Assembly (NCBI GenBank): GCA_011620505.1
Contig: WOZA01000106.1
Coordinates: 1-17,348 of the forward strand
Source of the DNA: Anaerolineaceae bacterium
Lineage (GTDB): Bacteria; Chloroflexota; Anaerolineae; Anaerolineales; Anaerolineaceae
Direction: 5' to 3'
DNA: 17,348 nucleotides
In this document: positions 8,089 through 14,114 of the stretch, in pieces
How the letters are laid out: the number at the start of each line of letters is the position of its first letter
How positions within the stretch are numbered: position 1 is the first letter of the stretch
Program-made: the position numbers and the translations under genes
The notes under the pieces: model-generated
Seen by the model: the letters and a program-made list of their open reading frames with translations, nothing else
Databases searched by the model: none
Told to the model about the DNA's origin: nothing

Positions 8089-8547
8089 TTATTGTTTGGG
8101 TTCAACTATTTTTTTCTGTTCTCTGCCGCTGATTGCGATTCTCTTTGGCTGAGTCTCGGGTTTCTTGGGCAGGTGAATCACCAGGATACCGTTATCCGTC
8201 TCTGCGCTGATTTTATCAGGGTCGATCACACCAGGCATTGAAATGCTGCGATAGAAACTGCCGTAACTGCGTTCACGGATGTGATACTTGCCTTCTTCGG
8301 ATTCCTTGTTTTCTTCCTCAACTTCGCCCTTAATGGACAGAGTATTGTCCTCATAGGTGATCTCAATCTTCTCGGGATCGAAGCCCGGAGCGCTCGCCTT
8401 CACAACATATTCCTGATCATTCTCGATTACATCGAGGGGGAAGCTTGAAGGAAGCTGTTCGGTATCCAAGTCGAAAAAGCGGTTTATTGCTCTTTCAAGG
8501 TCGTATTGGTTCCTCCAGTAAGGAGTTGGTCTCATCATGTATGCCAT
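8089..8547 (-). CDS. Small heat-shock protein, Hsp20/alpha-crystallin family
   Basis: A 152-residue protein with an alpha-crystallin domain at about 36-128. Visible family features are PLDVIENDQEYVVKASAPGF (37-56), the LSIKGE strand (70-75), the YGSFYRSISMP segment (95-105) and the signature GILVIHLPK (120-128). A C-terminal I-x-I type motif is present as RIAI (136-139). Such proteins are cytoplasmic, ATP-independent holdases that keep unfolding proteins soluble for Hsp70/ClpB. Start ATG 8547 has a strong GGAGGT upstream. It is a single gene with its own terminator. Immediately upstream of the ribosome-binding site are two near-identical 19-bp units that may be regulatory. Neither CIRCE nor HAIR heat-shock operators were seen. 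Confidence 0.96.
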   Translation of the reverse strand: MAYMMRPTPYWRNQYDLERAINRFFDLDTEQLPSSFPLDVIENDQEYVVKASAPGFDPEKIEITYEDNTLSIKGEVEEENKESEEGKYHIRERSYGSFYRSISMPGVIDPDKISAETDNGILVIHLPKKPETQPKRIAISGREQKKIVEPKQ

Positions 8548-8556
8548 ATCTACCTC

Positions 8557-8594
8557 CGTTTTGTTACTGCTAATTCGTTTTGTTACTGCTTATT
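8557..8594. repeat. 19-bp tandem direct repeat in the hsp20 leader
   Basis: CGTTTTGTTACTGCTAATT (8557-8575) is followed directly by CGTTTTGTTACTGCTTATT (8576-8594); they differ at one base. On the transcribed strand the copies read AGCAGTAACAAAACG, and the nearer one runs into the GGAGG ribosome-binding site. A second GGAGG lies just upstream of the farther copy. It could be a regulator site, a translation-control element or a local duplication. Confidence 0.75.
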
Positions 8595-8748
8595 TACGCC
8601 TCCAATTTAAGTTCTTTATATTAGAGATTGGTCAAAACTATGTATATAATCTGTATGAATCTGCCTGGTAGACGGAATTTATTACACAACCTCGGTTTTC
8701 AGGATGATTTCAGGGTACAATCCATCATATAAATAAGAAAAAAATTTC

Positions 8749-8762
8749 CCGGCATCAGCCGG
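8749..8762 (+). promoter_or_regulatory. Short leader hairpin before RNase J
   Basis: CCGGC-ATCA-GCCGG forms a 5-bp GC-rich stem with a tetraloop, 23 bases before the RNase J start. It is followed by TTTATT on the plus strand and flanked by an A-run upstream. It could influence translation or decay of the mRNA; this is speculative. The rest of the 238-base gap to hsp20 has AT-rich -10-like words (TATAAT at 8643-8648, TACAAT at 8716-8721) without good -35 partners. Confidence 0.3.
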
Positions 8763-8785
8763 TTTATTATGTTAGGTAAAGAATT

Positions 8786-10423
8786 ATGAGTAAAAAAACA
8801 TTACGTATTATCCCCCTCGGAGGTCTGGGCGAGGTGGGCAAAAACATGACAGTCTATGAATACAATCAACAAATCCTGATTGTGGATGCTGGCATGATGT
8901 TCCCGGATAACGACATGATCGGCATTGATTACATCATTCCCGATTTTGAATATGTCAAACAGCGCGCCAACCAGGTGAAAGGCATCGTCATCACCCACGG
9001 TCACGAAGACCATACCGGCGCCATAGGTCACCTGCTTGAATATGTGAACGCGCCAGTCTATGCCACGCCCCTCACCAATGGCTTGATTAAAAACAAGCTA
9101 AATCGGCGCGGGATGAAAGTTGAACCCAAGTTAATCGACGTCCAGGCAGGCGAATCGGTGCAAATCGGCCCATTCAAGGTCGACTTTTTCCATGTCTGCC
9201 ACTCCATTCCCGATGGCGTCGGCTTGGGAATCGATACCCCTGCCGGTCTCATCGTTCACACCGGCGACTACAAGTTCGACCATACCCCCATTGACGGTCG
9301 CCCCACCGACTACAGTAAGCTGGCAGAGTTTGCTCGCAGAGGCGTGCTCGCGCTGCTGGCTGATTCCACCAACGCTGAACGCTCCGGATGGACAGCTTCG
9401 GAGCGCGTGATCAATGACGCCTTCGACAAGGTTTTCTACCAGGCTAAGGGTCGGATTATCATTGCGACCTTCGCATCCCTGATTTCGCGCATGCAGCAGG
9501 TATTGGATACCGCGAAAAGACATGATCGCAAGGTCAGTTTTGTAGGTCTCAGCATGACCGATAACGTCCGGATTGCCAAAGAACTTGGCTATCTGAATTA
9601 TGACGAGAAACTTGTTGTTTCCACAGATCAGGCGCTTTCCATGCCAGACGGAAAAGTGGTACTGCTGGTAACCGGGTCCCAGGGCGAGCCGACTTCCATA
9701 CTTGGTCGGCTGGCTAATGGCACCAACCACCGCTTCGGCGTCAAAGAAAGCGACACGATCGTGCTTTCCTCGCACCCCATCCCGGGCAACGAAGAGCTCG
9801 TCTACCGCGCCATCAACCGCCTGATGGAGCAAGGCGCAGAGGTGGTTTATGAAGCAATTATGCCTGTGCACGTCTCAGGACATGCCAGCCAGGAAGAAAT
9901 GAAACTGCTGCTGCATCTTGTAAAGCCGCGCTACCTTATCCCCGTCCACGGGGAAATGCGCATGCTCAAGCAGCACAAACGCCTGGCACTCGAAGTGGGC
10001 ATGGAAGAGGAACAAATCGCACTGGTCGAGAATGGACGAATTATTGAATTTACACACGGTGAGATGAGCCTCGGCGAACGTATCCCTGGCGGTTACGTCT
10101 TCGTGGACGGCATCGGTGTGGGTGATGTGGATCGTTCCACCATGCGCGACCGCGAACTGCTTAGCCAGGACGGCGTCGTGCTGCTCAACCTTGAGCTGGA
10201 TAAAAACAAAGGCACGTTCAAAGACCTGGAAATCATCAGCCGCGGTTTCATCGCGCAGGAAGAGTCCCAGGAGTTGTTTGGTGAACTACGCAAGCGAGTG
10301 GTAAAGCTGACCCAATTCCCGGCAAACAACCTGCAAAAGGAAATCCAGAGCGTCGCGACCTCCTATATCGACGAGGAGACCAAGCGCCGCCCGCTGATAT
10401 TTGTGACGATATCAAAAATTTAA
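8786..10423 (+). CDS. rnj: Ribonuclease J
   Basis: A 545-residue metallo-beta-lactamase/beta-CASP ribonuclease of normal RNase J length. It starts LRIIPLGGLGEVGKNM. The zinc-binding motif HGHEDH is at 71-76, with a further metal ligand in CHS (H139) and HTGDYKFD (D161). The beta-CASP domain follows (ADSTNAERSG, GSQGEP), then HVSGHASQEEM, which carries the conserved beta-CASP histidines, and IPVHGE; the C-terminal oligomerisation domain runs to KRRPLIFVTISKI. Family knowledge: RNase J has 5'-to-3' exonuclease and endonuclease activity and is central to mRNA turnover and rRNA maturation in bacteria without RNase E. Start ATG 8786 has only a weak AGG upstream. The gene is monocistronic, divergent from hsp20 and convergent with the phosphate genes. 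Confidence 0.97.
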   Translation: MSKKTLRIIPLGGLGEVGKNMTVYEYNQQILIVDAGMMFPDNDMIGIDYIIPDFEYVKQRANQVKGIVITHGHEDHTGAIGHLLEYVNAPVYATPLTNGLIKNKLNRRGMKVEPKLIDVQAGESVQIGPFKVDFFHVCHSIPDGVGLGIDTPAGLIVHTGDYKFDHTPIDGRPTDYSKLAEFARRGVLALLADSTNAERSGWTASERVINDAFDKVFYQAKGRIIIATFASLISRMQQVLDTAKRHDRKVSFVGLSMTDNVRIAKELGYLNYDEKLVVSTDQALSMPDGKVVLLVTGSQGEPTSILGRLANGTNHRFGVKESDTIVLSSHPIPGNEELVYRAINRLMEQGAEVVYEAIMPVHVSGHASQEEMKLLLHLVKPRYLIPVHGEMRMLKQHKRLALEVGMEEEQIALVENGRIIEFTHGEMSLGERIPGGYVFVDGIGVGDVDRSTMRDRELLSQDGVVLLNLELDKNKGTFKDLEIISRGFIAQEESQELFGELRKRVVKLTQFPANNLQKEIQSVATSYIDEETKRRPLIFVTISKI

Positions 10424-10432
10424 TACGCTGGT

Positions 10433-10467
10433 GACTGACGCGCATAATGATCTTATGCGCGTCAGTC
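10433..10467. terminator. Bidirectional hairpin between RNase J and the phosphate-transport genes
   Basis: A perfect 15-bp inverted repeat (GACTGACGCGCATAA, loop TGATC, TTATGCGCGTCAGTC) lies between the convergent stops at 10423 and 10482. No T-run touches the stem; the nearest are about 18-20 bases away on either side (AATTTTT-type). It may end transcription inefficiently or act mainly as an mRNA 3'-end barrier to exonucleases. Confidence 0.65.
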
Positions 10468-10481
10468 GGATAGCTGAATAG

Positions 10482-11102
10482 TTAAGAATTTTTCATAATG
10501 ACCGAGCCGATGGTATCTGCGACATGCTCACACTCATCGCAAATCTTCTCAAATCGGTCAAAAAGCCGCAGCCAGATCATGACATGGATGGGGTCTTTTT
10601 CTTTGGTGAAAAGCTCACGCACGGTTTTGAAGTAAAGTGAATCGGCAATCTCTTCGATTACATTTACCTCGACGATTTTCTTGGCGATGAGATCTGACTT
10701 TCGGAAATACTCGAATTCATCAAAGCATGCTTTCATCGCCTCCGTAGCTCGCACGATCAGATCCACAAAATCTATAGCCTCCGCGCGCATTTCTTTCACG
10801 TTGAACATGAAGAACATCTGATAGACCTCTTCAATATCGTCCAATACGTTATCCAGCATGTAAGATAACGTTGCGATGTCTTCGCGCTCAATCGGAGTAA
10901 TAAACTCGGCGACGAGCATCTTCATCATTTCATGTTTTTTCAGGTCTGCCCCATGCTCAATCTCATGCATGGTTTTGTTAAGCTTCTCGATTTTGTCAGG
11001 GTTATAGTTCTTAACTGTTTTTTCGAGTTGGTGTGCAGCGATAATTGCGTCACCGGCGATATCACTGAACATGTTGAAGTAGTTATTATCTTTTTTAGCC
11101 AT
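10482..11102 (-). CDS. PhoU-like DUF47 protein, partner of the PiT phosphate permease
   Basis: A 206-residue, mostly helical protein with the DUF47/TIGR00153 pattern: a PhoU-like helical bundle with acidic E-x-x-x-D type repeats (for example IEHGADLKKHEMMKML, PIEREDIATLSYMLDNVLDD and ECEHVADTIGSVIMK at the C-terminus). Family knowledge: these proteins are encoded next to pit genes and are thought to adjust PiT activity through metal-binding helical bundles; the mechanism is not settled. Start ATG 11102 is behind AAGGAACC. It begins 9 bases after the permease stop and is clearly co-transcribed with it. No signal peptide or membrane segment is visible, so it is cytoplasmic. Confidence 0.92.
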   Translation of the reverse strand: MAKKDNNYFNMFSDIAGDAIIAAHQLEKTVKNYNPDKIEKLNKTMHEIEHGADLKKHEMMKMLVAEFITPIEREDIATLSYMLDNVLDDIEEVYQMFFMFNVKEMRAEAIDFVDLIVRATEAMKACFDEFEYFRKSDLIAKKIVEVNVIEEIADSLYFKTVRELFTKEKDPIHVMIWLRLFDRFEKICDECEHVADTIGSVIMKNS

Positions 11103-11111
11103 AGAGGTTCC

Positions 11112-12155
11112 TTAAACGAATAGGTAAATCAACAAACGAGTCACAAGATAACCGAGCAGACCGCAGCCCGGGAAGGTCAGCACCCACGCCAGCACCATCT
11201 CCCGCACCACTCCCCAGTTCACTGAGCGGATGCGCCTGGCGGCGCCTACCCCCATGATGGCAGTTGTTTTGGTGTGCGTGGTAGACATAGGCAAACCTCT
11301 GATCAAGGAAGCTGCCAGCAGTGAAAGCGCTGCCGCCAGGTCTGCGCTGAAACCCTGGTAGGTCTCGAGCTTTACCATGTCCATTCCAACCGCCTTGATA
11401 ATCCGATAACCGCCGATCGATGTGCCAAGGGCCATGACAACCGAGCAAAACAACATCAGCCAGATCGGGATATCAAAGGTTTCTGGCACAGCTTGCCCCT
11501 TTGCCAGCGCCATTCCGATCAGGAACACCCCGATAAACTTTTGCCCGTCTTGTGCCCCATGCATAAACGCCATTGCAGCTGCTCCGCCCACCTGGGCATT
11601 TCGGAAAATTTTATTGGTTCTTCGCCTGTCCTGGTGTTTGAAGAGTAGCTCAAGGAGTTTGGCGATACCCCAGCCCAGAAAGAAGCCGCCAAAGGTGGAA
11701 AGGAGTAAGCCAAACACTACTTTCATCCATTCCGCACCATTTATCCCCTGGAAGCTGTTGTAATACGCCACCGCGGCGCCGGTCAGACCGGCAATCAGGG
11801 CATGGCTCTCAGAGGTTGGGATGCCAAAATACCAGGCGGCAGTTGCCCAAATGACAATCGATGCCAGGGCACCGCTCAGGGCAATCGAACTGGCGCGTGT
11901 ATCCGTGCCGAAGTCCACCATGTTGCTGATGGTCATGGCGACACTCTTATTGATCAGTGTCATCACAAACACACCAAGAAAGTTGAAGACAGCTGCCATC
12001 AAAATGGCATTTTTGGGTTTGATTGCGCGTGTAGATATACACGTTGCGATCGCATTTGGCGCGTCAGTCCAGCCATTGACCAGGATTACGCATATGGTCA
12101 GAATAACGGTCACCAATAATGCGGGATTTGCGAGAATATCCTGAATAAACTCCAA
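11112..12155 (-). CDS. pit: Low-affinity inorganic phosphate transporter, PiT family
   Basis: A 347-residue membrane protein with about ten hydrophobic segments. The two PiT signature repeats are visible: NGWTDAPNAIATCIS near residues 27-41 (variant of GANDxxNA) and AFMHGAQDGQKFIGVFLIG in the second half. Also present are IPTSESHALIAGLTGAA and MSTTHTKTTAIMGVGAA, the conserved Ser/Thr/His loops that line the pore. PiT carriers import metal-phosphate complexes using the proton or sodium gradient; coupling ion cannot be told. The length fits the compact bacterial/archaeal class rather than the ~500-residue E. coli PitA. The start is a TTG at 12155, with AAAGGCGGAAC upstream; no ATG is available near the conserved N-terminus. 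It is followed by its DUF47 partner, and preceded by a dyad-centred promoter. Confidence 0.93.
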   Translation of the reverse strand: MEFIQDILANPALLVTVILTICVILVNGWTDAPNAIATCISTRAIKPKNAILMAAVFNFLGVFVMTLINKSVAMTISNMVDFGTDTRASSIALSGALASIVIWATAAWYFGIPTSESHALIAGLTGAAVAYYNSFQGINGAEWMKVVFGLLLSTFGGFFLGWGIAKLLELLFKHQDRRRTNKIFRNAQVGGAAAMAFMHGAQDGQKFIGVFLIGMALAKGQAVPETFDIPIWLMLFCSVVMALGTSIGGYRIIKAVGMDMVKLETYQGFSADLAAALSLLAASLIRGLPMSTTHTKTTAIMGVGAARRIRSVNWGVVREMVLAWVLTFPGCGLLGYLVTRLLIYLFV

Positions 12156-12171
12156 GGGTTCCGCCTTTTAC

Positions 12172-12201
12172 AATGTTAAAGGAATTATATCCGTTAACAT
12201 T
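12172..12201 (-). promoter_or_regulatory. Dyad-symmetric promoter element of the pit operon
   Basis: An 8-bp perfect inverted repeat, AATGTTAA at 12172-12179 and TTAACATT at 12194-12201, has a 14-base spacer. The spacer holds inner arms GGA/TCC and, exactly in the centre on the minus strand, a perfect -10 word TATAAT (12189-12184). It lies 17-46 bases upstream of the pit start codon. The arms contain TTAACA, the half-site word of Firmicutes PhoP boxes, but here inverted rather than tandem. No good -35 was found, which suits an activator-dependent or repressed promoter. Confidence 0.6.
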
Positions 12202-12253
12202 ACTTTCGGGGAGAAGCTGAAGCCGCTGGCTTTTTCTACTGGCAATAGCTTGT

Positions 12254-12280
12254 GAAATCCCGCTGTGGCGGTTGGATTTC
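12254..12280 (-). terminator. Hairpin after the inositol-monophosphatase gene
   Basis: GAAATCC and GGATTTC form a 7-bp outer stem, with CGC-TGTG-GCG inside it, starting 7 bases after the stop at 12287. No T-run follows on the minus strand, so it is either a weak terminator or an mRNA-stabilising 3' hairpin separating this gene from pit. Confidence 0.45.
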
Positions 12281-12286
12281 AAACAA

Positions 12287-13078
12287 TTACAATGGCTTCG
12301 CGTGTTCCTCATTCAGGATGGCTTGCAGCTTTGGGAAGATGACCGGGTTGGCCGCCAGGATGTCTATGCTGCCTTTCAGAAGATGCCCTTCTCCATGGAG
12401 CGTGCTGACGATTCCGCCAGCCTCGCGGATCAACAGGATACCTGCGGCTACATCCCATGGGCTAAGATCGATCTCCCAAAAGCCTTCCACGCGACCACAA
12501 GCAACATACGCCAGGTCCAGCGCGGCAGAACCCAGGCGCCGGACGGATTGCACTTCTTGCGACAGACGGATGAAGTTGTTGATATTTGAGCGCGGTGTGT
12601 CGAGAAGATGATAGCGAAAGCCCGTGATGAGCATGGAGTCGATCAACTCGTGTGTTTCCGAGACGCGGATGGGTTTGCCATTCAGCCAGGACCCTTTGCC
12701 AGCTTCGGCGTAGAAGTATTCTTGCATCGGCGGATTGGCGATCACACCGAGCTTGAGTTCACCTTTGCAGGCATAAGCAACCGAGATGGCATACTGGGGT
12801 AATCCGTGGGCATAATTGAGCGTGCCGTCGATTGGGTCGATGAACCATTCATGTTCCTGATCGCCATCATGCTGCCCACTTTCCTCGGCATTGATGCTGT
12901 GGTTAGGGAAATTGGTGTGGATTTTGTCTATCAGAAAGGCTTCAATGGCTGTATCCGCTTCCGTGACGAGATCCGCCTTGCTCTTGTGGCGTACCTGTAA
13001 ATCCTCCTGGCGCATCTGCCGAGCCATACTTGCAGCTTCCTTCACCCAGCTAATTACCTGCTCTAATGTTGGTTCCAT
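12287..13078 (-). CDS. Inositol-monophosphatase family phosphatase
   Basis: A 263-residue enzyme with the two metal-binding motifs of the IMPase superfamily: EWFIDPIDGTLNYAHG (77-92; ligands D81, D84) preceded by AEES (64-67), and SPWDVAAGILLIREAGG (206-222; D209). These bind Mg2+ for hydrolysis of a sugar or inositol phosphate ester in the cytoplasm. The family also includes fructose-1,6-bisphosphatases and PAP phosphatases, so the natural substrate is not fixed; length and motifs are closest to SuhB/IMPase. I chose ATG 13078 because GAGGTGAAC sits just upstream; the frame extends to a TTG at 13096 without ribosome-binding support. It is divergent from the hydrogenase genes, sharing a 163-base control region, and co-directional with pit, from which a 131-base gap separates it. 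Confidence 0.94.
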   Translation of the reverse strand: MEPTLEQVISWVKEAASMARQMRQEDLQVRHKSKADLVTEADTAIEAFLIDKIHTNFPNHSINAEESGQHDGDQEHEWFIDPIDGTLNYAHGLPQYAISVAYACKGELKLGVIANPPMQEYFYAEAGKGSWLNGKPIRVSETHELIDSMLITGFRYHLLDTPRSNINNFIRLSQEVQSVRRLGSAALDLAYVACGRVEGFWEIDLSPWDVAAGILLIREAGGIVSTLHGEGHLLKGSIDILAANPVIFPKLQAILNEEHAKPL

Positions 13079-13151
13079 GTTCACCTCAGCGTCCAATTCT
13101 ACTCCAACCTCTTCGCAGGGCAGCAGGTTGTTTTCTGTTCGGCTGTACTTT

Positions 13152-13235
13152 TGTGGAAAACTTGTGGATAAACGCCCTCAGATTTGTGGAATTACTGGAT
13201 ATAATTGTGAATAACCCAACTTATCCTGTGGAAAT
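13152..13235. promoter_or_regulatory. Array of five co-oriented DnaA-box-like sites with helical phasing
   Basis: Five 9-mers in one orientation: TGTGGAAAA (13152), TGTGGATAA (13163), TGTGGAATT (13185), TGTGAATAA (13206) and TGTGGAAAT (13227). In reverse complement the second is TTATCCACA and the fourth TTATTCACA, both exact matches to the TTATNCACA DnaA-box consensus; the first has one mismatch, the third and fifth have two. Start-to-start distances are 11, 22, 21 and 21 bp, close to whole turns of the helix. The array lies in the divergent control region of the IMPase and hydrogenase genes and surrounds a TATAAT. Confidence 0.55.
13200..13205 (+). promoter_or_regulatory. Candidate -10 element of the hydrogenase operon
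   Basis: A perfect TATAAT lies 36 bases before the small-subunit start codon. No TTGACA-like -35 is present at 16-18 bases upstream, though TG two bases further upstream hints at an extended -10. Two of the DnaA-box-like sites flank it, so a protein bound there would affect initiation. Confidence 0.45.
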
Positions 13236-13241
13236 GAGACT

Positions 13242-14114
13242 ATGGAAACTTCAAAGGATCTTCCCAAGTTTGCCGTGCTTCAACTCTCCGGATGCTCAGG
13301 CTGTGAAGTTTCGCTGTTGAATTCGGATGAATGGATCAGCAATTTTCAACTGGTGTACATGCCCCTGGTGGTCACTTCGAATAAAATCCCCGACGACGTG
13401 GAAGTCCTGCTGGTAACAGGCGGCGTGCGCACGGATGAAGACATCCATAATCTGCGCAAAGGGCGCTCCCGCACCAAAAAATTGATCGCTGTGGGCACCT
13501 GCGCGCTCTCCGGCGGGGTTGCCCAGTTCAAGGGCAATCACATAGCCCGAGAGTCCTTTCTGAAAGCCTCCCATCGCTTGCGTATGCCGGATATGCTCCC
13601 AAATGCTTATCCGATCGACCGCTTCGTAGACGTTGATCTCTATCTGCCAGGCTGTCCTCCCACACCCCAACTTTTCATGACCGCCTTGAAAGATCCTGAA
13701 AACGCCAAAATCGCAGCCATCGTCTGCCAGGAATGCGGGCGACAAAAACTTAACGACATGCGCCCCACCTCCATTACCGGCCCACGCAGCGGAGTGGTCC
13801 TGCCGGATATTTGCCTGGTCAACCAGGGTTATATCTGTGTTGGCACCTCCACCCGCGGCGGCTGCGGCGCGCTTTGCACGCGTCCCGGGCATGCCTGTGT
13901 GGGCTGCCGCGGACCTGCCAACCCCTATTTGAACAAAGAGCCCAAGTTTGTGCTCGACAACCTGCGGCGTGTCTTCGCCCGCATGACGGATATCCCCGCT
14001 GAAGAGATTGATGCCGTCCTCGAATCTCCCTGGCTATCTCTTTTTCTCGGTCAATTCACCGACTACACCCAGGAAGCTGACCTCCCCCTGCGGACAAAGG
14101 AGAAGATGCTCTGA
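13242..14114 (+). CDS. [NiFe] hydrogenase small subunit, MvhG-like (group 3-type)
   Basis: A 290-residue iron-sulfur subunit. Proximal-cluster cysteines are visible in SGCSGCE (C18, C21), GTCALSGG (C87) and LPGCPP (C138). The C-terminal half adds VCQECGRQ (C162, C165), ICLVNQGYICVG (C191, C199), RGGCGALC (C208, C212) and ACVGCRGP (C219, C222), which match the extra-cluster pattern of F420-non-reducing hydrogenase subunit MvhG rather than the short HoxY type. It carries electrons between the nickel-iron site and a soluble partner. No Tat signal peptide is present, so the enzyme is cytoplasmic, unlike uptake hydrogenases of groups 1 and 2. ATG 13242 has only a weak GGAAATGAG upstream. Its stop overlaps the start of the large subunit (TGATG). 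No MvhD, Hdr, diaphorase or ferredoxin gene is next to it here. Confidence 0.93.
   Translation: METSKDLPKFAVLQLSGCSGCEVSLLNSDEWISNFQLVYMPLVVTSNKIPDDVEVLLVTGGVRTDEDIHNLRKGRSRTKKLIAVGTCALSGGVAQFKGNHIARESFLKASHRLRMPDMLPNAYPIDRFVDVDLYLPGCPPTPQLFMTALKDPENAKIAAIVCQECGRQKLNDMRPTSITGPRSGVVLPDICLVNQGYICVGTSTRGGCGALCTRPGHACVGCRGPANPYLNKEPKFVLDNLRRVFARMTDIPAEEIDAVLESPWLSLFLGQFTDYTQEADLPLRTKEKML

Noticed and set aside
8548..8640. CIRCE (HrcA) or HAIR (HspR) heat-shock operator before hsp20
   Set aside because: Only a partial resemblance to the TTAGCACTC half-site (TTAGCAGTA) is present and there is no inverted GAGTGCTAA partner; no HAIR dyad is seen.
9131..9871. Minus-strand frame of 246 codons opposite RNase J
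   Set aside because: It is antisense to conserved RNase J catalytic regions and shows no domain or convincing ribosome-binding site.
13079..13241. The DnaA-box cluster as the chromosomal replication origin
   Set aside because: No dnaA, dnaN, rpmH or gyrase genes are near, no strongly AT-rich unwinding region is evident, and only two of five boxes are exact. A regulatory or titration array is a better fit.
13296..13892. Minus-strand frame of 198 codons opposite the hydrogenase small subunit
   Set aside because: It is antisense to the conserved cysteine motifs and has no recognisable protein features.
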